A stretch of 64,000 nucleotides of DNA from Actinomadura rupiterrae. Its GTDB lineage: Bacteria > Actinomycetota > Actinomycetes > Streptosporangiales > Streptosporangiaceae. The stretch covers positions 372,001 through 436,000 of the forward strand of contig NZ_JAMZEA010000005.1 in NCBI RefSeq assembly GCF_024172125.1, in the 5' to 3' direction. The notes below the pieces were generated by a model, which searched no databases, was not told the origin of the DNA, and saw nothing but the letters and a program-made list of their open reading frames with translations. Shown here piece after piece: positions 15,200 to 23,263 of the stretch (positions are counted from its first letter, which is position 1; every line of letters starts with the position of its first letter). The translations under genes were made by a program, and so were the position numbers.

Positions 15200-16402
15200 T
15201 CAGGACTTCACCGAGGCGCGCACCGGAACGGCCGGATCGGCCAGCAGCGCGGGGTCCACGGGCGTCCCGGCGGCGATGACCCGCTTGGCCTGGACGAGGT
15301 CGCGCGGCCGGTCCACGGTGAGGATCGCGTCGAGCCGGTCGCCTGTGAGCCACGCCACAGCCCAGGCGCCGTCCTCGGGGGCGCCGCGGTAGATCATCCG
15401 CTCGGCCGCGGAGTGGTGCCCCGCGTACTGGACGAACCGGTCGAACTGCTCGGACCAGAAGTACGGCGCGACGTCGTAGGCCGCCTCCTCGCCGAGCAGG
15501 GTCCGCGCGGCGGTCTCGGGGGCGTTCAGCGCGGTGTCCCAGTGCTCGACCAGCAGCCTGCGGCCGTACCGGTTCGACCACCAGGCGGCGCAGTCGCCGA
15601 CCGCGACCACGTCGTTCCGGACGACGCCGCCCGCCGAGGCGCGCAGCGACGCGTCGGCGAGCACGCCGCGCTCGACATCGAGGCCCGAGCCGTCCAGCCA
15701 GGCCACCTCGGGACGGACGCCGACGCCGGTCACGACGAGATCGGCGGGGATGCGCCCGCCGTCCGCGAGCGCCAGGCCGCCGTGGTCGACCGAGGCGACC
15801 TTCACGCCCGTCCGCAGCTCGACGCCCGCCTCGGCGTACCAGGGCGCGGTGAGCGCGCCCAGCTCCGGGCCCAGCGCGTTCGCCAGCGGCGTCGCGGCGG
15901 CCTCGACGACCGTGACGGCGCAGCCCTTCTTCGCGGCCGTGGTGGCGACCTCCGCGCCGATCCAGCCCGCGCCGATGATCACGACGCGGGCGCCGGGGAC
16001 GAGCCGCGACCGGACGTCCAGGGAGTCGTCCAGCGTCCGGATGACGTGCTGCGGGCCCTCGCCGGGCAGCCGGATCGGGGTCGCGCCGGTCGCGATGACC
16101 AGGCCGTCGAAGGCAAGGTCGCCGGCGGTCGTGGCGAGCGTCCCGCCGCGTCCGGCGTCGAGCCGCAGGCCGGTGGCGCGCTCGCCCGCGCGGACCTCGA
16201 CGTCCAGGGCGGGCAGGTCGGCGTCCAGCGCCGGGAAGTCGGTCTCGCCCTTCAGGACGGCCTTCGTGAGCGGCGGGCGGTCGTACGGGAGGTGCCGCTC
16301 CGCGCCGACCACCACCAGCGCCCCGCCGTACCCGTGCTTGCGCAGCGACTCCGCCGCGCGCACGCCCGCCAGCCCGCCGCCCACCACGATCACCCGCTCC
16401 AT
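15200..16402 (-). CDS. FAD-dependent NAD(P)H:ferredoxin reductase-like oxidoreductase
   Basis: 400 aa. FAD-binding GVVGGGLAG-type motif at the N-terminus (VIVVGGGLAGVRAAESLR), VIATGATP, NAD(P)-binding VVIIGAGWIGAEVA and the C-terminal FAD motif VAVGDCAAW. This is the layout of putidaredoxin- and rubredoxin-reductase-type flavoproteins, which pass electrons from NAD(P)H to an iron-sulfur or rubredoxin partner. No ferredoxin or P450 gene lies next to it. It diverges from the TPP riboswitch; a link to thiamine synthesis is not shown. Confidence 0.9.
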   Translation of the reverse strand: MERVIVVGGGLAGVRAAESLRKHGYGGALVVVGAERHLPYDRPPLTKAVLKGETDFPALDADLPALDVEVRAGERATGLRLDAGRGGTLATTAGDLAFDGLVIATGATPIRLPGEGPQHVIRTLDDSLDVRSRLVPGARVVIIGAGWIGAEVATTAAKKGCAVTVVEAAATPLANALGPELGALTAPWYAEAGVELRTGVKVASVDHGGLALADGGRIPADLVVTGVGVRPEVAWLDGSGLDVERGVLADASLRASAGGVVRNDVVAVGDCAAWWSNRYGRRLLVEHWDTALNAPETAARTLLGEEAAYDVAPYFWSEQFDRFVQYAGHHSAAERMIYRGAPEDGAWAVAWLTGDRLDAILTVDRPRDLVQAKRVIAAGTPVDPALLADPAVPVRASVKS

Positions 16403-16455
16403 GCCCGCAGGCTAGCCGGTGCCCGATCCGCCGTAAGCTAAGGGGGACAAGTGCG

Positions 16456-16541
16456 CGGGAGCCCGGCCGTACCGGGCTGAGAGGGCGGCTGGGACGGGCC
16501 GCCGACCGCCTGAACCTGATCCGGGTCATGCCGGCGAAGGG
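16456..16541 (+). ncRNA. TPP (THI-box) riboswitch
   Basis: Shows the conserved THI-box parts in order: GGGAGCCCGG, CCGGGCTGAGAGGG, a variable stem, ACCGCCTGAACCTGAT, CCGGGTCATGCCGGCGAAGG. The closing 3' strand contains GAAGGGAG, which is also the Shine-Dalgarno region of thiO 9 nt later. TPP binding would therefore hide the ribosome site, giving translational shut-off of thiO-thiS-thiG. Confidence 0.96.
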
Positions 16542-16549
16542 AGCCGCCC

Positions 16550-17671
16550 GTGAACGTCGTGGTCATCGGGGCCGGGGTCGTCGGCCTCGGCGCTGCCTGG
16601 CGCTGCGCGGCGCGCGGCGCGGACGTCACGCTCGTCGATCCGGAGCCCGCGAGCGGCGCGACCGGCGTCGCGGCCGGGATGCTGACCCCGGTCAGCGAGC
16701 TCGACTACGGCGAGGAGCCGCTGCTCAGGCTCGGCGTCGCGTCCCGCAACCTGTACCCGGAGTTCGTCGCCGAGCTGGAGGAACTGACCGGCCTGGACAC
16801 CGGGCACCGGCGCGACGGCCTGCTGGAGGTCGCGTTCGACGCCGACGACCTGCGCGTCCTGGCGGACGTGAAGCGGTTCCAGGAGGCGCTCGGCGTGCCG
16901 ACCGAGGCGCTCGACCGGCGGGAGTGCCGGAAGCTGGAGCCGATGCTCGCGCCAACCGTCCGGGGCGGGCTGTACGCGCCGGAGGACGGCTCGATCGACC
17001 CGAGGCGGCTCGCTCCGGCGCTGCTCGCGGCGGCCGAGAAGTGCGGCGCGCGGCTCGTCCGGCAGAAGGCCGCCGAGGTGCTCGTGCGCGGCGACGCGGT
17101 CTCCGGCGTCCGGCTGGACGACGGCACCGAGCTGCCCGCCGACCGGGTGCTGCTCGCGGCCGGGCCGTGGTCGAACGCGGTCGGCGGCATCCCGCCGGGC
17201 GTCGTTCCGGACGTCCGTCCGGTGAAGGGGCAGGTGCTCCGGCTGCGCACGCCCGTCCCGTTCCTGCGCCGGACGACCCGGGGCACGGTCCGCGGCTCGT
17301 CGATCTACCTCGTGCCGCGCGCGGACGGCGAGATCGTCGTCGGCGCGACGCAGGAGGAGCTGGGCTTCGACACCCGCGTGACCGCCGGCGGCCTGTGGGA
17401 GCTGCTGCGCGACGCCCGCGAGCTGGTGCCCGGCATCACCGAGCTGGACTTCGCCGAGGTCTCCGCCGGGCTGCGGCCCGGGTCGCCGGACAACGCCCCG
17501 GTGCTCGGGCCGTCCGCGCTGCCGGGCCTGGTGCTCGGTGTCGGGCACCACCGCAACGGCATCCTGCTCACCCCGGTCAGCGCCGCCGCGCTCGCGGAGG
17601 CGCTGCTGGACGGCACGCTGCCCGAGGTGGCCCGGCCGTTCTCCCCCGGCCGCTTCCGGCAGGGCTCTTGA
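16550..17671 (+). CDS. thiO: Glycine oxidase ThiO
   Basis: 373 aa, GTG start 9 nt after GAAGGGAG. FAD-binding MNVVVIGAGVVGLGAAWRCA, then SGATGVAAGMLTPVSE typical of ThiO, GGLYAPEDGSIDPRRL, VKGQVLRLR and C-terminal LRPGSPDNAPVLGPSALPGL and GHHRNGILLTP. It oxidises glycine to iminoglycine for the thiazole ring. First gene of the riboswitch operon. Confidence 0.96.
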   Translation: MNVVVIGAGVVGLGAAWRCAARGADVTLVDPEPASGATGVAAGMLTPVSELDYGEEPLLRLGVASRNLYPEFVAELEELTGLDTGHRRDGLLEVAFDADDLRVLADVKRFQEALGVPTEALDRRECRKLEPMLAPTVRGGLYAPEDGSIDPRRLAPALLAAAEKCGARLVRQKAAEVLVRGDAVSGVRLDDGTELPADRVLLAAGPWSNAVGGIPPGVVPDVRPVKGQVLRLRTPVPFLRRTTRGTVRGSSIYLVPRADGEIVVGATQEELGFDTRVTAGGLWELLRDARELVPGITELDFAEVSAGLRPGSPDNAPVLGPSALPGLVLGVGHHRNGILLTPVSAAALAEALLDGTLPEVARPFSPGRFRQGS

Positions 17672-17726
17672 CGTTCCCGTACGGGCCCCCGCGTTCCGGC
17701 GGGCCCGTGGAGTTCCAGGAAGGCAC

Positions 17727-17927
17727 ATGAAGATCATCGTGAACGGCGAGCCGCGCGACCTGCCCGCGGGCGCGAGCGTCGCCGACGCGGTCGCCACCGT
17801 CACCACCGCCCCCGGCGGGGTGGCGGCGGCGCTGAACGACGAGGTGGTGGCGCGGTCCGCGTGGACCGCGACCAGGCTGGCCGAGGCGGACCGGCTCGAA
17901 GTGCTGACCGCCGTGCAGGGGGGTTGA
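17727..17927 (+). CDS. thiS: Sulfur carrier protein ThiS
   Basis: 66 aa, AGGAAGG Shine-Dalgarno. Ubiquitin-like fold with the needed C-terminal Gly-Gly (VLTAVQGG), which is made into a thiocarboxylate to give sulfur to ThiG. It starts 55 bp after thiO and ends 2 bp before thiG. Confidence 0.95.
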   Translation: MKIIVNGEPRDLPAGASVADAVATVTTAPGGVAAALNDEVVARSAWTATRLAEADRLEVLTAVQGG

Positions 17928-17929
17928 CG

Positions 17930-18748
17930 ATGGCGGCGATGGGTTCGGCGATGGGGACGGAAGCGGCGGAGGCCCGGGACGCGCTGGTCATCGGCGGCGA
18001 GGAGTTCGGGTCCCGGCTGATCATGGGGACCGGAGGCGCGCCGTCCATGCGGGTGCTGGGCGAGGCGCTCGCGGCGTCCGGGACCGAGCTGACCACGGTC
18101 GCGATGCGCCGGGTCGACCCGGCGGCGCGCGGCTCGGTGCTGGACGTGCTGCGCGAGCACGGCATCCGGGTGCTGCCGAACACGGCGGGCTGCTTCACGG
18201 CGGGCGAGGCGGTGCTGACCGCCAAGCTGGCCCGCGAGGCGCTCGGCACGAACTGGGTGAAGCTGGAGGTCATCGCCGACGAGCGCACCCTCCTGCCGGA
18301 CCCGATCGAGCTGGTGGACGCCGCCGAGCAGCTCGTGGACGCCGGTTTCGTCGTCCTGCCCTACACCAGCGACGACCCGGTGCTCGCGCGCCGCCTGGAG
18401 CAGGTCGGCTGCGCCGCGGTGATGCCGCTGGGCTCGCCGATCGGGTCGGGGCTCGGCATCCGCAACCCGCACAACATCGAGCTGATCGTGGAGGCGGCGG
18501 GCGTCCCGGTCATCCTGGACGCGGGGCTCGGCACCGCCTCGGACGCGGCGCTCGCGATGGAGCTGGGCTGCGACGCCGTCCTGCTGGCGACGGCCGTGAC
18601 GCGCGCTCAGCACCCGGCGCGGATGGCGGCGGCGATGCGGCACGCCGTCGAGGGCGGACGGCTCGCGCGGCTCGCGGGCCGGATCCCGAAGCGCCGGTAC
18701 GCGCAGGCGTCGTCCCCCTGGGAGGGCATCGCCAGGAGCGACAGTTAA
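17930..18748 (+). CDS. thiG: Thiazole synthase ThiG
   Basis: 272 aa, ATG at 17930 just after the thiS stop. TIM barrel that condenses DXP, iminoglycine and ThiS-COSH to thiazole phosphate. Schiff-base lysine lies in NWVKLEVIAD, with LPNTAGCFTAGEAV, LPYTSDDPVLARRL, MPLGSPIGSGLGI and LDAGLGTASDAA. An N-terminal Met/Ala-rich extension of about 15 residues is unusual. thiC, thiD and thiF are not in the window. Confidence 0.96.
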   Translation: MAAMGSAMGTEAAEARDALVIGGEEFGSRLIMGTGGAPSMRVLGEALAASGTELTTVAMRRVDPAARGSVLDVLREHGIRVLPNTAGCFTAGEAVLTAKLAREALGTNWVKLEVIADERTLLPDPIELVDAAEQLVDAGFVVLPYTSDDPVLARRLEQVGCAAVMPLGSPIGSGLGIRNPHNIELIVEAAGVPVILDAGLGTASDAALAMELGCDAVLLATAVTRAQHPARMAAAMRHAVEGGRLARLAGRIPKRRYAQASSPWEGIARSDS

Positions 18749-18830
18749 GTTGCTCTAACCAGTGCGTTGCAGTTTTACTCACTGGACCTGAACGTTCGCC
18801 GGGCTGCAGACTTGATCCGGATTCACGGCA

Positions 18831-18858
18831 TATGCCCAGTTCACGGTAGCCGGGCATA
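18831..18858. promoter_or_regulatory. Inverted repeat upstream of the EamA gene
   Basis: TATGCCC (18831-18837) and GGGCATA (18852-18858) are exact inverted arms 14 bp apart. They lie 43 bp before the start codon. They could be an operator; no adjacent regulator. Confidence 0.35.
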
Positions 18859-18900
18859 CTTCGTCCGCCGTGGAAGTATCCGCGATCTAGGTTGGGGCGC

Positions 18901-19824
18901 ATGACGACGCAGGTGGACAGGCGCGCGATCCTCGCGGCCTCGGTGACGGTGCTCGCGTGGGCGTCGGCGTTCGTGTCGATCCGCAGCGCGGGCTCGGAGT
19001 ACTCGCCGGGGGCGCTCGCGCTCGGCCGGATGGCGTGCGGCTCGGTGGTGCTCCTGGCGATCCTGGCCGCGCGCCGCGAGGGGCTGCCGCCGCGCGCCGC
19101 GTGGCCGCGCATCCTGGTCTCCGGCGTGCTCTGGTTCGGCTTCTACATGGTGGTGCTGAACTGGGGCGAGCGGAAGGTGGACGCGGGCACCGCGTCGATG
19201 CTGGTCAACATCGGCCCGATCCTGATCGCGCTGCTCGGCGGCTGGCTGCTGCGCGAGGGGTTCCCGCCGCGGCTGTTCGCGGGCCTCGCGGTCGCGTTCG
19301 GCGGCGCGGTGGTCGTGGGGTTCGCCACGTCCACCGGGGGCGGGTCGTCCGTGCTGGGCGCGGTGCTGTGCCTGCTCGCGGCGGTCTCCTACGCGGGCGG
19401 CGTGATCACGCAGAAGCCCGCGCTGCGGCACGCCTCGGCGTTGCAGATCACGACGTTCAGCTGCGTCGTCGGCATGGTGTTCTGCCTGCCCTTCTCCGGC
19501 CAGCTGATCACCAAGCTCCCGGACGCGTCGGCGTCGGCGACGCTGAACATGGTCTACCTGGGTGTCGTCCCGACCGCGATCGCCTTCACCACCTGGGCGT
19601 ACGCGCTCGCCCGCACCTCGGCCGGGCGGCTCGGCGCGACCACCTACGTCGTCCCGGCGATCGTCGTCCTGATGGCCTGGGGCTTCCTGGGCGAGGTGCC
19701 GCCGCTCGGCGCCCTCGCGGGCGGCGTGCTGTGCCTGGCGGGCGTCGCGGTGGCCCGGAGCCGCCCCCGGACGGCCCCGGCCGCCCCCGCCCCCGAGCCG
19801 GTCGCCTCCACACCCCGCCCCTGA
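18901..19824 (+). CDS. EamA/DMT-family transporter
   Basis: 307 aa, about ten TM helices in two five-helix halves (for example VTVLAWASAFVSIRS; WFGFYMVVLNWGERKVDAGTASMLVNIGPILIALL begins the first conserved block). The C-terminus is Pro/Ala rich. TAGGTT ends 7 nt before ATG, consistent with a leaderless transcript. Drug/metabolite exporter of the plasma membrane; the substrate is unknown. Confidence 0.9.
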   Translation: MTTQVDRRAILAASVTVLAWASAFVSIRSAGSEYSPGALALGRMACGSVVLLAILAARREGLPPRAAWPRILVSGVLWFGFYMVVLNWGERKVDAGTASMLVNIGPILIALLGGWLLREGFPPRLFAGLAVAFGGAVVVGFATSTGGGSSVLGAVLCLLAAVSYAGGVITQKPALRHASALQITTFSCVVGMVFCLPFSGQLITKLPDASASATLNMVYLGVVPTAIAFTTWAYALARTSAGRLGATTYVVPAIVVLMAWGFLGEVPPLGALAGGVLCLAGVAVARSRPRTAPAAPAPEPVASTPRP

Positions 19825-19924
19825 CCTGGGCGGGGGCGGGCGGGGCAAGATCCGCCTGCGGTCCGACCGATGCTCATCCTCCGGGCTGATGAGAACGGTT
19901 CGGCAGGGCCTTTAGACTCGGCGC

Positions 19925-21883
19925 GTGGACACCACGGTTGCAGATCCCCTCGTCGGGCAGGTGCTCGACGGGCGCTACCGCATCGAGTCGCGGATCGCCC
20001 GCGGCGGCATGGCCACGGTGTACCTCGCCCGGGACGTCCGGCTGGACCGGGTCGTCGCGATCAAGGTCATGCACGCCGGGCTCGCCGCCGACGAGGAGTT
20101 CGTCGCGCGGTTCATCGGCGAGGCCAAGGCCGCGGCGGCGCTCTCGCACCCGAACGTGGTCGCGATGTACGACCAGCGCACCGACGGCGAGCACGCGTTC
20201 CTGGTGATGGAGTACGTGCCGGGCCGCACGCTGCGCGACCTGCTGGCCGAGCGCGGCCGGATCGGGCCGCGCGAGGCGCTCGGCCTGCTCCAGCCGGTGC
20301 TGGCGGCGCTCGGCGCGGCGCACCGCGCCGGGATGGTGCACCGCGACGTCAAGCCCGAGAACGTGCTGATCACCGAGGACGGCCAGGTCAAGGTGGCCGA
20401 CTTCGGGCTGGCCCGGGCCGAGTCGGCGAGCAAGATGACCAAGACCGGGCTGATCATCGGCACGGTCGGCTACCTCGCGCCCGAGCAGGTGGTGTCCGGG
20501 AACGCCGACGTCCGGTCCGACGTCTACGCGGCCGGCATCCTGCTCTACGAGCTGCTCACCGGCGCGCTCCCGCACCAGGCCGACTCGCCGCTGGCGGTCG
20601 CCTACAAGCACGTCAACGAGGTCGTCCCGCCGCCGTCGCAGGCCGTCCAGGGCCTGCCGCCGCAGGTGGACGCGCTGGTGACGCGGGCCACCTCGCACTC
20701 CCCCGACGAGCGGTTCCAGGACGCCAACGCCTTCCTGGCCGCCGCGGCCGAGGTCGCGGGCGGCCTGCTGCCCGACATCGACCAGCGGATCGCGGACGCG
20801 CAGATGCGGCCGACGTCCGTCCTGGAGAACCCCGGCGAGCCGCGCAGCGGCCACACCGCCGTCTACGACCCGCGCACGATGCCGGAGGGCTACCCGCCGG
20901 ACGAGGTCCCGCCGCGCCGCACCGGCGCCGACCGCGCGATCGGCGCGGTCACCGGCCGGTACGCGCTGATCGCCGTCGCCGCGGTCGCCGCCGTGGTGCT
21001 CGGCTGGGCGATCTGGTGGCAGACGTCCGGCCAGTACGACCACGTCCCGGACAAGATCGTCGGGATGAGGGTCGCGGCGGCCGAGAGCAAGCTGCGCGGC
21101 GAGGGCCTGCACGTCCGGCTCGGCCGGGCCGCCTACAGCGACCGCGCGAAGAAGGGCACGGTCGCGGCGTCCGATCCGGCGGCCGGGGCGCGCGTGTCCA
21201 AGGGCCAGACGGTCACGCTCACGCCGTCCCTCGGCAAGACGCCGCGGGAGATCCCGGACGTCTCGGGCTCCTCGCTCGGCGACGCCCGCAACAAGCTCAA
21301 GGAAGCCGGCTTCACCGTCGGCGAGGTGAGCCAGGCGACCTCGCAGACCGTCGCGAAGGACAAGGTGCTGCGCACCGACCCGACGGCGGGCACCAAGGTC
21401 TCCCCGGACGACGGGGACGTCAACATCGTCGTCAGCACCGGCATGACCATGCCGAGCCTGGTCGGCCGGAACGCCGACGAGGCCACCAACACGCTGAAGT
21501 CGATGGGCCTGACCGTCGAGACCAAGAAGCGCAAGGACAAGGGCAAGCCCGCCAACACCGTGCTGGAGCAGCAGCCCGCCCCGGGCACCGGCCTGTCGCG
21601 CGGCGACAAGGTCACGCTGATCGTCAACAAGCAGGACTGCTGGGTCAACCTGGGCAGCTGGCACCTCGGCTGCGACAACAACGACCAGGGCGACCAGGCC
21701 GACCAGCTGCCTGTGCCGAGCGTCACCGGCCAGTCGGTCGACGACGCCCGCAGCGCCTTGGAGGACGCCGGGTTCCACGTCAGTGTGCAGGGCGCGTTCG
21801 GCGACACCGTCCGCATCCAGTACCCGTCCGGCGGCAGCCAGGCCGCGCGCGGCTCCACCGTCACCCTCGTCAAGGGGCCCTGA
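19925..21883 (+). CDS. Ser/Thr protein kinase with four PASTA domains (PknL/PknB-like)
   Basis: 652 aa, GTG at 19925, 6 nt after TAGACT (possible leaderless start). Kinase domain, residues 15-275: GRYRIESRIARGGMATVYLA, VAIKVM, VHRDVKPENVLI, DFGLARAES, GTVGYLAPEQ. A juxtamembrane linker, one TM helix (YALIAVAAVAAVVLGWAIWW) and four extracellular PASTA repeats follow, which in relatives sense muropeptides or lipid II. Between PASTA 3 and 4 there is an insert with two Cys (QDCWVNLGSWHLGCDNN) that could form a disulfide. The kinase likely controls wall growth; Rv2175c-like protein is a candidate substrate. Confidence 0.95.
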   Translation: MDTTVADPLVGQVLDGRYRIESRIARGGMATVYLARDVRLDRVVAIKVMHAGLAADEEFVARFIGEAKAAAALSHPNVVAMYDQRTDGEHAFLVMEYVPGRTLRDLLAERGRIGPREALGLLQPVLAALGAAHRAGMVHRDVKPENVLITEDGQVKVADFGLARAESASKMTKTGLIIGTVGYLAPEQVVSGNADVRSDVYAAGILLYELLTGALPHQADSPLAVAYKHVNEVVPPPSQAVQGLPPQVDALVTRATSHSPDERFQDANAFLAAAAEVAGGLLPDIDQRIADAQMRPTSVLENPGEPRSGHTAVYDPRTMPEGYPPDEVPPRRTGADRAIGAVTGRYALIAVAAVAAVVLGWAIWWQTSGQYDHVPDKIVGMRVAAAESKLRGEGLHVRLGRAAYSDRAKKGTVAASDPAAGARVSKGQTVTLTPSLGKTPREIPDVSGSSLGDARNKLKEAGFTVGEVSQATSQTVAKDKVLRTDPTAGTKVSPDDGDVNIVVSTGMTMPSLVGRNADEATNTLKSMGLTVETKKRKDKGKPANTVLEQQPAPGTGLSRGDKVTLIVNKQDCWVNLGSWHLGCDNNDQGDQADQLPVPSVTGQSVDDARSALEDAGFHVSVQGAFGDTVRIQYPSGGSQAARGSTVTLVKGP

Positions 21884-21928
21884 AGCCCGGGCAGGAATGT
21901 CGTGGCCCCCGGATAGGCTGGACGGTCT

Positions 21929-22780
21929 ATGACCGTTGAGAAGAGCCCCGTCGGGGGGCACGTGCTGGTGGCCGGGGGCCTCGCCACCGGGGGCCTGAAG
22001 TACGCCGAGAAGATCGGCGCCGAGGTGGTCCAGGTGTTCACCTCGAACCCGCGCGGCTGGGCGCTGCCCGAGGGCGACCCCAAGCAGGACGCGATGCTCC
22101 GCGAGCGCGACGACATCCCCGTCTACGTCCACTCGCCGTACCTGGTGAACTTCGGCTCGCCGACCCCCGAGACGCTGGAGAAGTCGCTCGCCGCCGTCCG
22201 GCATTCGCTGCGGCGCGGCCAGGCCATCGGTGCGCGCGGTGTCGTCGTCCACACCGGGTCGGCCGTCAGCCAGACCTACGACGCGGCGATGGCGCAGATC
22301 CACGAGCACGTCCTGCCGCTGCTGGAAGAGATCCCCGAGGACGGCCCGGACCTGCTCCTGGAGCCCATGGCGGGCCAGGGCGCGATGCTGTGCGCCAAGG
22401 TCCAGGACCTCGGCCCCTACTTCGACGCCCTGGAGCGCCACCCGAGGCTGGGCGTCTGCCTCGACACCTGCCACGCGTTCGCGGCGGGCCACGACCTCGC
22501 GGCGCCCGGCGGCGTCAAGGACACCATCGACGCGCTCGTGGCGACCGTCGGCGAGAACCGGCTCAAGCTGGTCCACGCCAACGACTCCAAGGACGTCTGC
22601 GGGTCCAAGAAGGACCGGCACGAGAACATCGGCAAGGGCCACATCGGGGAGGCGCCGTTCGCGGACCTGTTCCGCCACCCGGCCGTGGCGGGCGTCCCGT
22701 TCGTCATCGAGACCCCGGGCCGCGAGCCGGCCCCGCACGCCGAGGACATCGCGACCCTCAAGCGCCTCCGCGACGGCTGA
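21929..22780 (+). CDS. nfo: Endonuclease IV-type AP endonuclease
   Basis: 283 aa. AP-endonuclease-2 TIM barrel: VFTSNPRGW, VHSPYLVNFGSP, GVVVHTGSA, LLLEPMAGQG (Glu Zn-ligand), GVCLDTCHAFAAGHD, LVHANDSKDVCGSKKDRHENIGKG written in part here (HANDSK and DRHENIG), and FVIETPG. It nicks DNA 5' to abasic sites in base excision repair using three zinc ions. TAGGCT 9 nt before ATG may be its -10. Confidence 0.94.
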   Translation: MTVEKSPVGGHVLVAGGLATGGLKYAEKIGAEVVQVFTSNPRGWALPEGDPKQDAMLRERDDIPVYVHSPYLVNFGSPTPETLEKSLAAVRHSLRRGQAIGARGVVVHTGSAVSQTYDAAMAQIHEHVLPLLEEIPEDGPDLLLEPMAGQGAMLCAKVQDLGPYFDALERHPRLGVCLDTCHAFAAGHDLAAPGGVKDTIDALVATVGENRLKLVHANDSKDVCGSKKDRHENIGKGHIGEAPFADLFRHPAVAGVPFVIETPGREPAPHAEDIATLKRLRDG

Positions 22781-22808
22781 GACGCGGCACGGCGCCTGAG
22801 ACGCGGCA

Positions 22809-22842
22809 CGGCGCCCGGTCCGGAAATCCGGACCGGGCGCCG
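22809..22842 (+). terminator. Terminator of nfo
   Basis: Perfect 15-bp stem, CGGCGCCCGGTCCGG against CCGGACCGGGCGCCG, with loop AAAT, 29 bp after the nfo stop. It is followed by an A-rich, not T-rich, tail, so it is a U-less type in the rightward direction. Confidence 0.7.
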
Positions 22843-22860
22843 AGACGAAAAAAGCTCGGA

Positions 22861-22944
22861 CGCCGCTGAACAACCCCCCGACTGTCCAGCGGCGCCCGAG
22901 CGGTAGGCCAGTGGATCCCACCCCCCCGGTACGGGATCCTCTGG
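22861..22944 (+). ncRNA. 6C small RNA
   Basis: Two stem-loops, each with a run of at least six C in the loop, which is the defining feature of the actinobacterial 6C RNA family. Stem 1: CGCCGCTG (22861-22868) with CAGCGGCG (22887-22894), C6 at 22874-22879. Stem 2: CCAGTGGATCCC (22908-22919) with GGGATCCTCTGG (22933-22944, one mismatch), C7 at 22921-22927. In M. tuberculosis the homologue (B11) acts in trans through the C-rich loops. Exact ends are not determined. Confidence 0.88.
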
Positions 22945-22947
22945 CGC

Positions 22948-22978
22948 GATCCGGCGGTCGACTGGCGCTCGCCGGATC
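22948..22978 (+). terminator. Probable terminator of the 6C RNA
   Basis: GATCCGGCG (22948-22956) and CGCCGGATC (22970-22978) form a perfect 9-bp stem directly after the second C-loop hairpin. TTGCCTTTC follows 8 nt later. Confidence 0.6.
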
Positions 22979-23124
22979 TCCGTGGTTGCCTTTCGTGTCC
23001 TCTCGGGACCTGTGTCGCTTCCCGGTGACACAGAGAACACTAGAGGTGAGATGTCTCGTCCGGCGCCTTGCGAAACCCGTGATTCGGTAAACGGTGCGTA
23101 GTCAGAGCTATACGTAGCGTAGTC

Positions 23125-23263
23125 GCACGACGAACGGTACCTCCAGCACGACGAACGGTCGCCCGCCGGGCGGGCCGCACGGCGGATCACCGGACGGCAC
23201 GGCGGATCACCGGACGGCACGTCAGGGGCCGCGCGGCAGGTCAGGGGACGCGCGGCAGGTCAG
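23125..23263. repeat. Three different short tandem repeats in a row
   Basis: GCACGACGAACGGT occurs at 23125 and 23146; the 20-bp unit GCACGGCGGATCACCGGACG occurs at 23177 and 23197; a 19-bp unit beginning GTCAGGGG occurs at 23221 and 23240, with a partial third copy at 23259. They end at the symporter stop codon. From 22979 to 23124 I see no gene, only a CTGTGTC/GACACAG hairpin near 23020. Confidence 0.7.

Noticed and set aside
19874..22921. 1015-codon leftward frame opposite the PASTA kinase and nfo
   Set aside because: Antisense shadow with low-complexity Arg/Val/Ala composition; conflicts with two certain genes.
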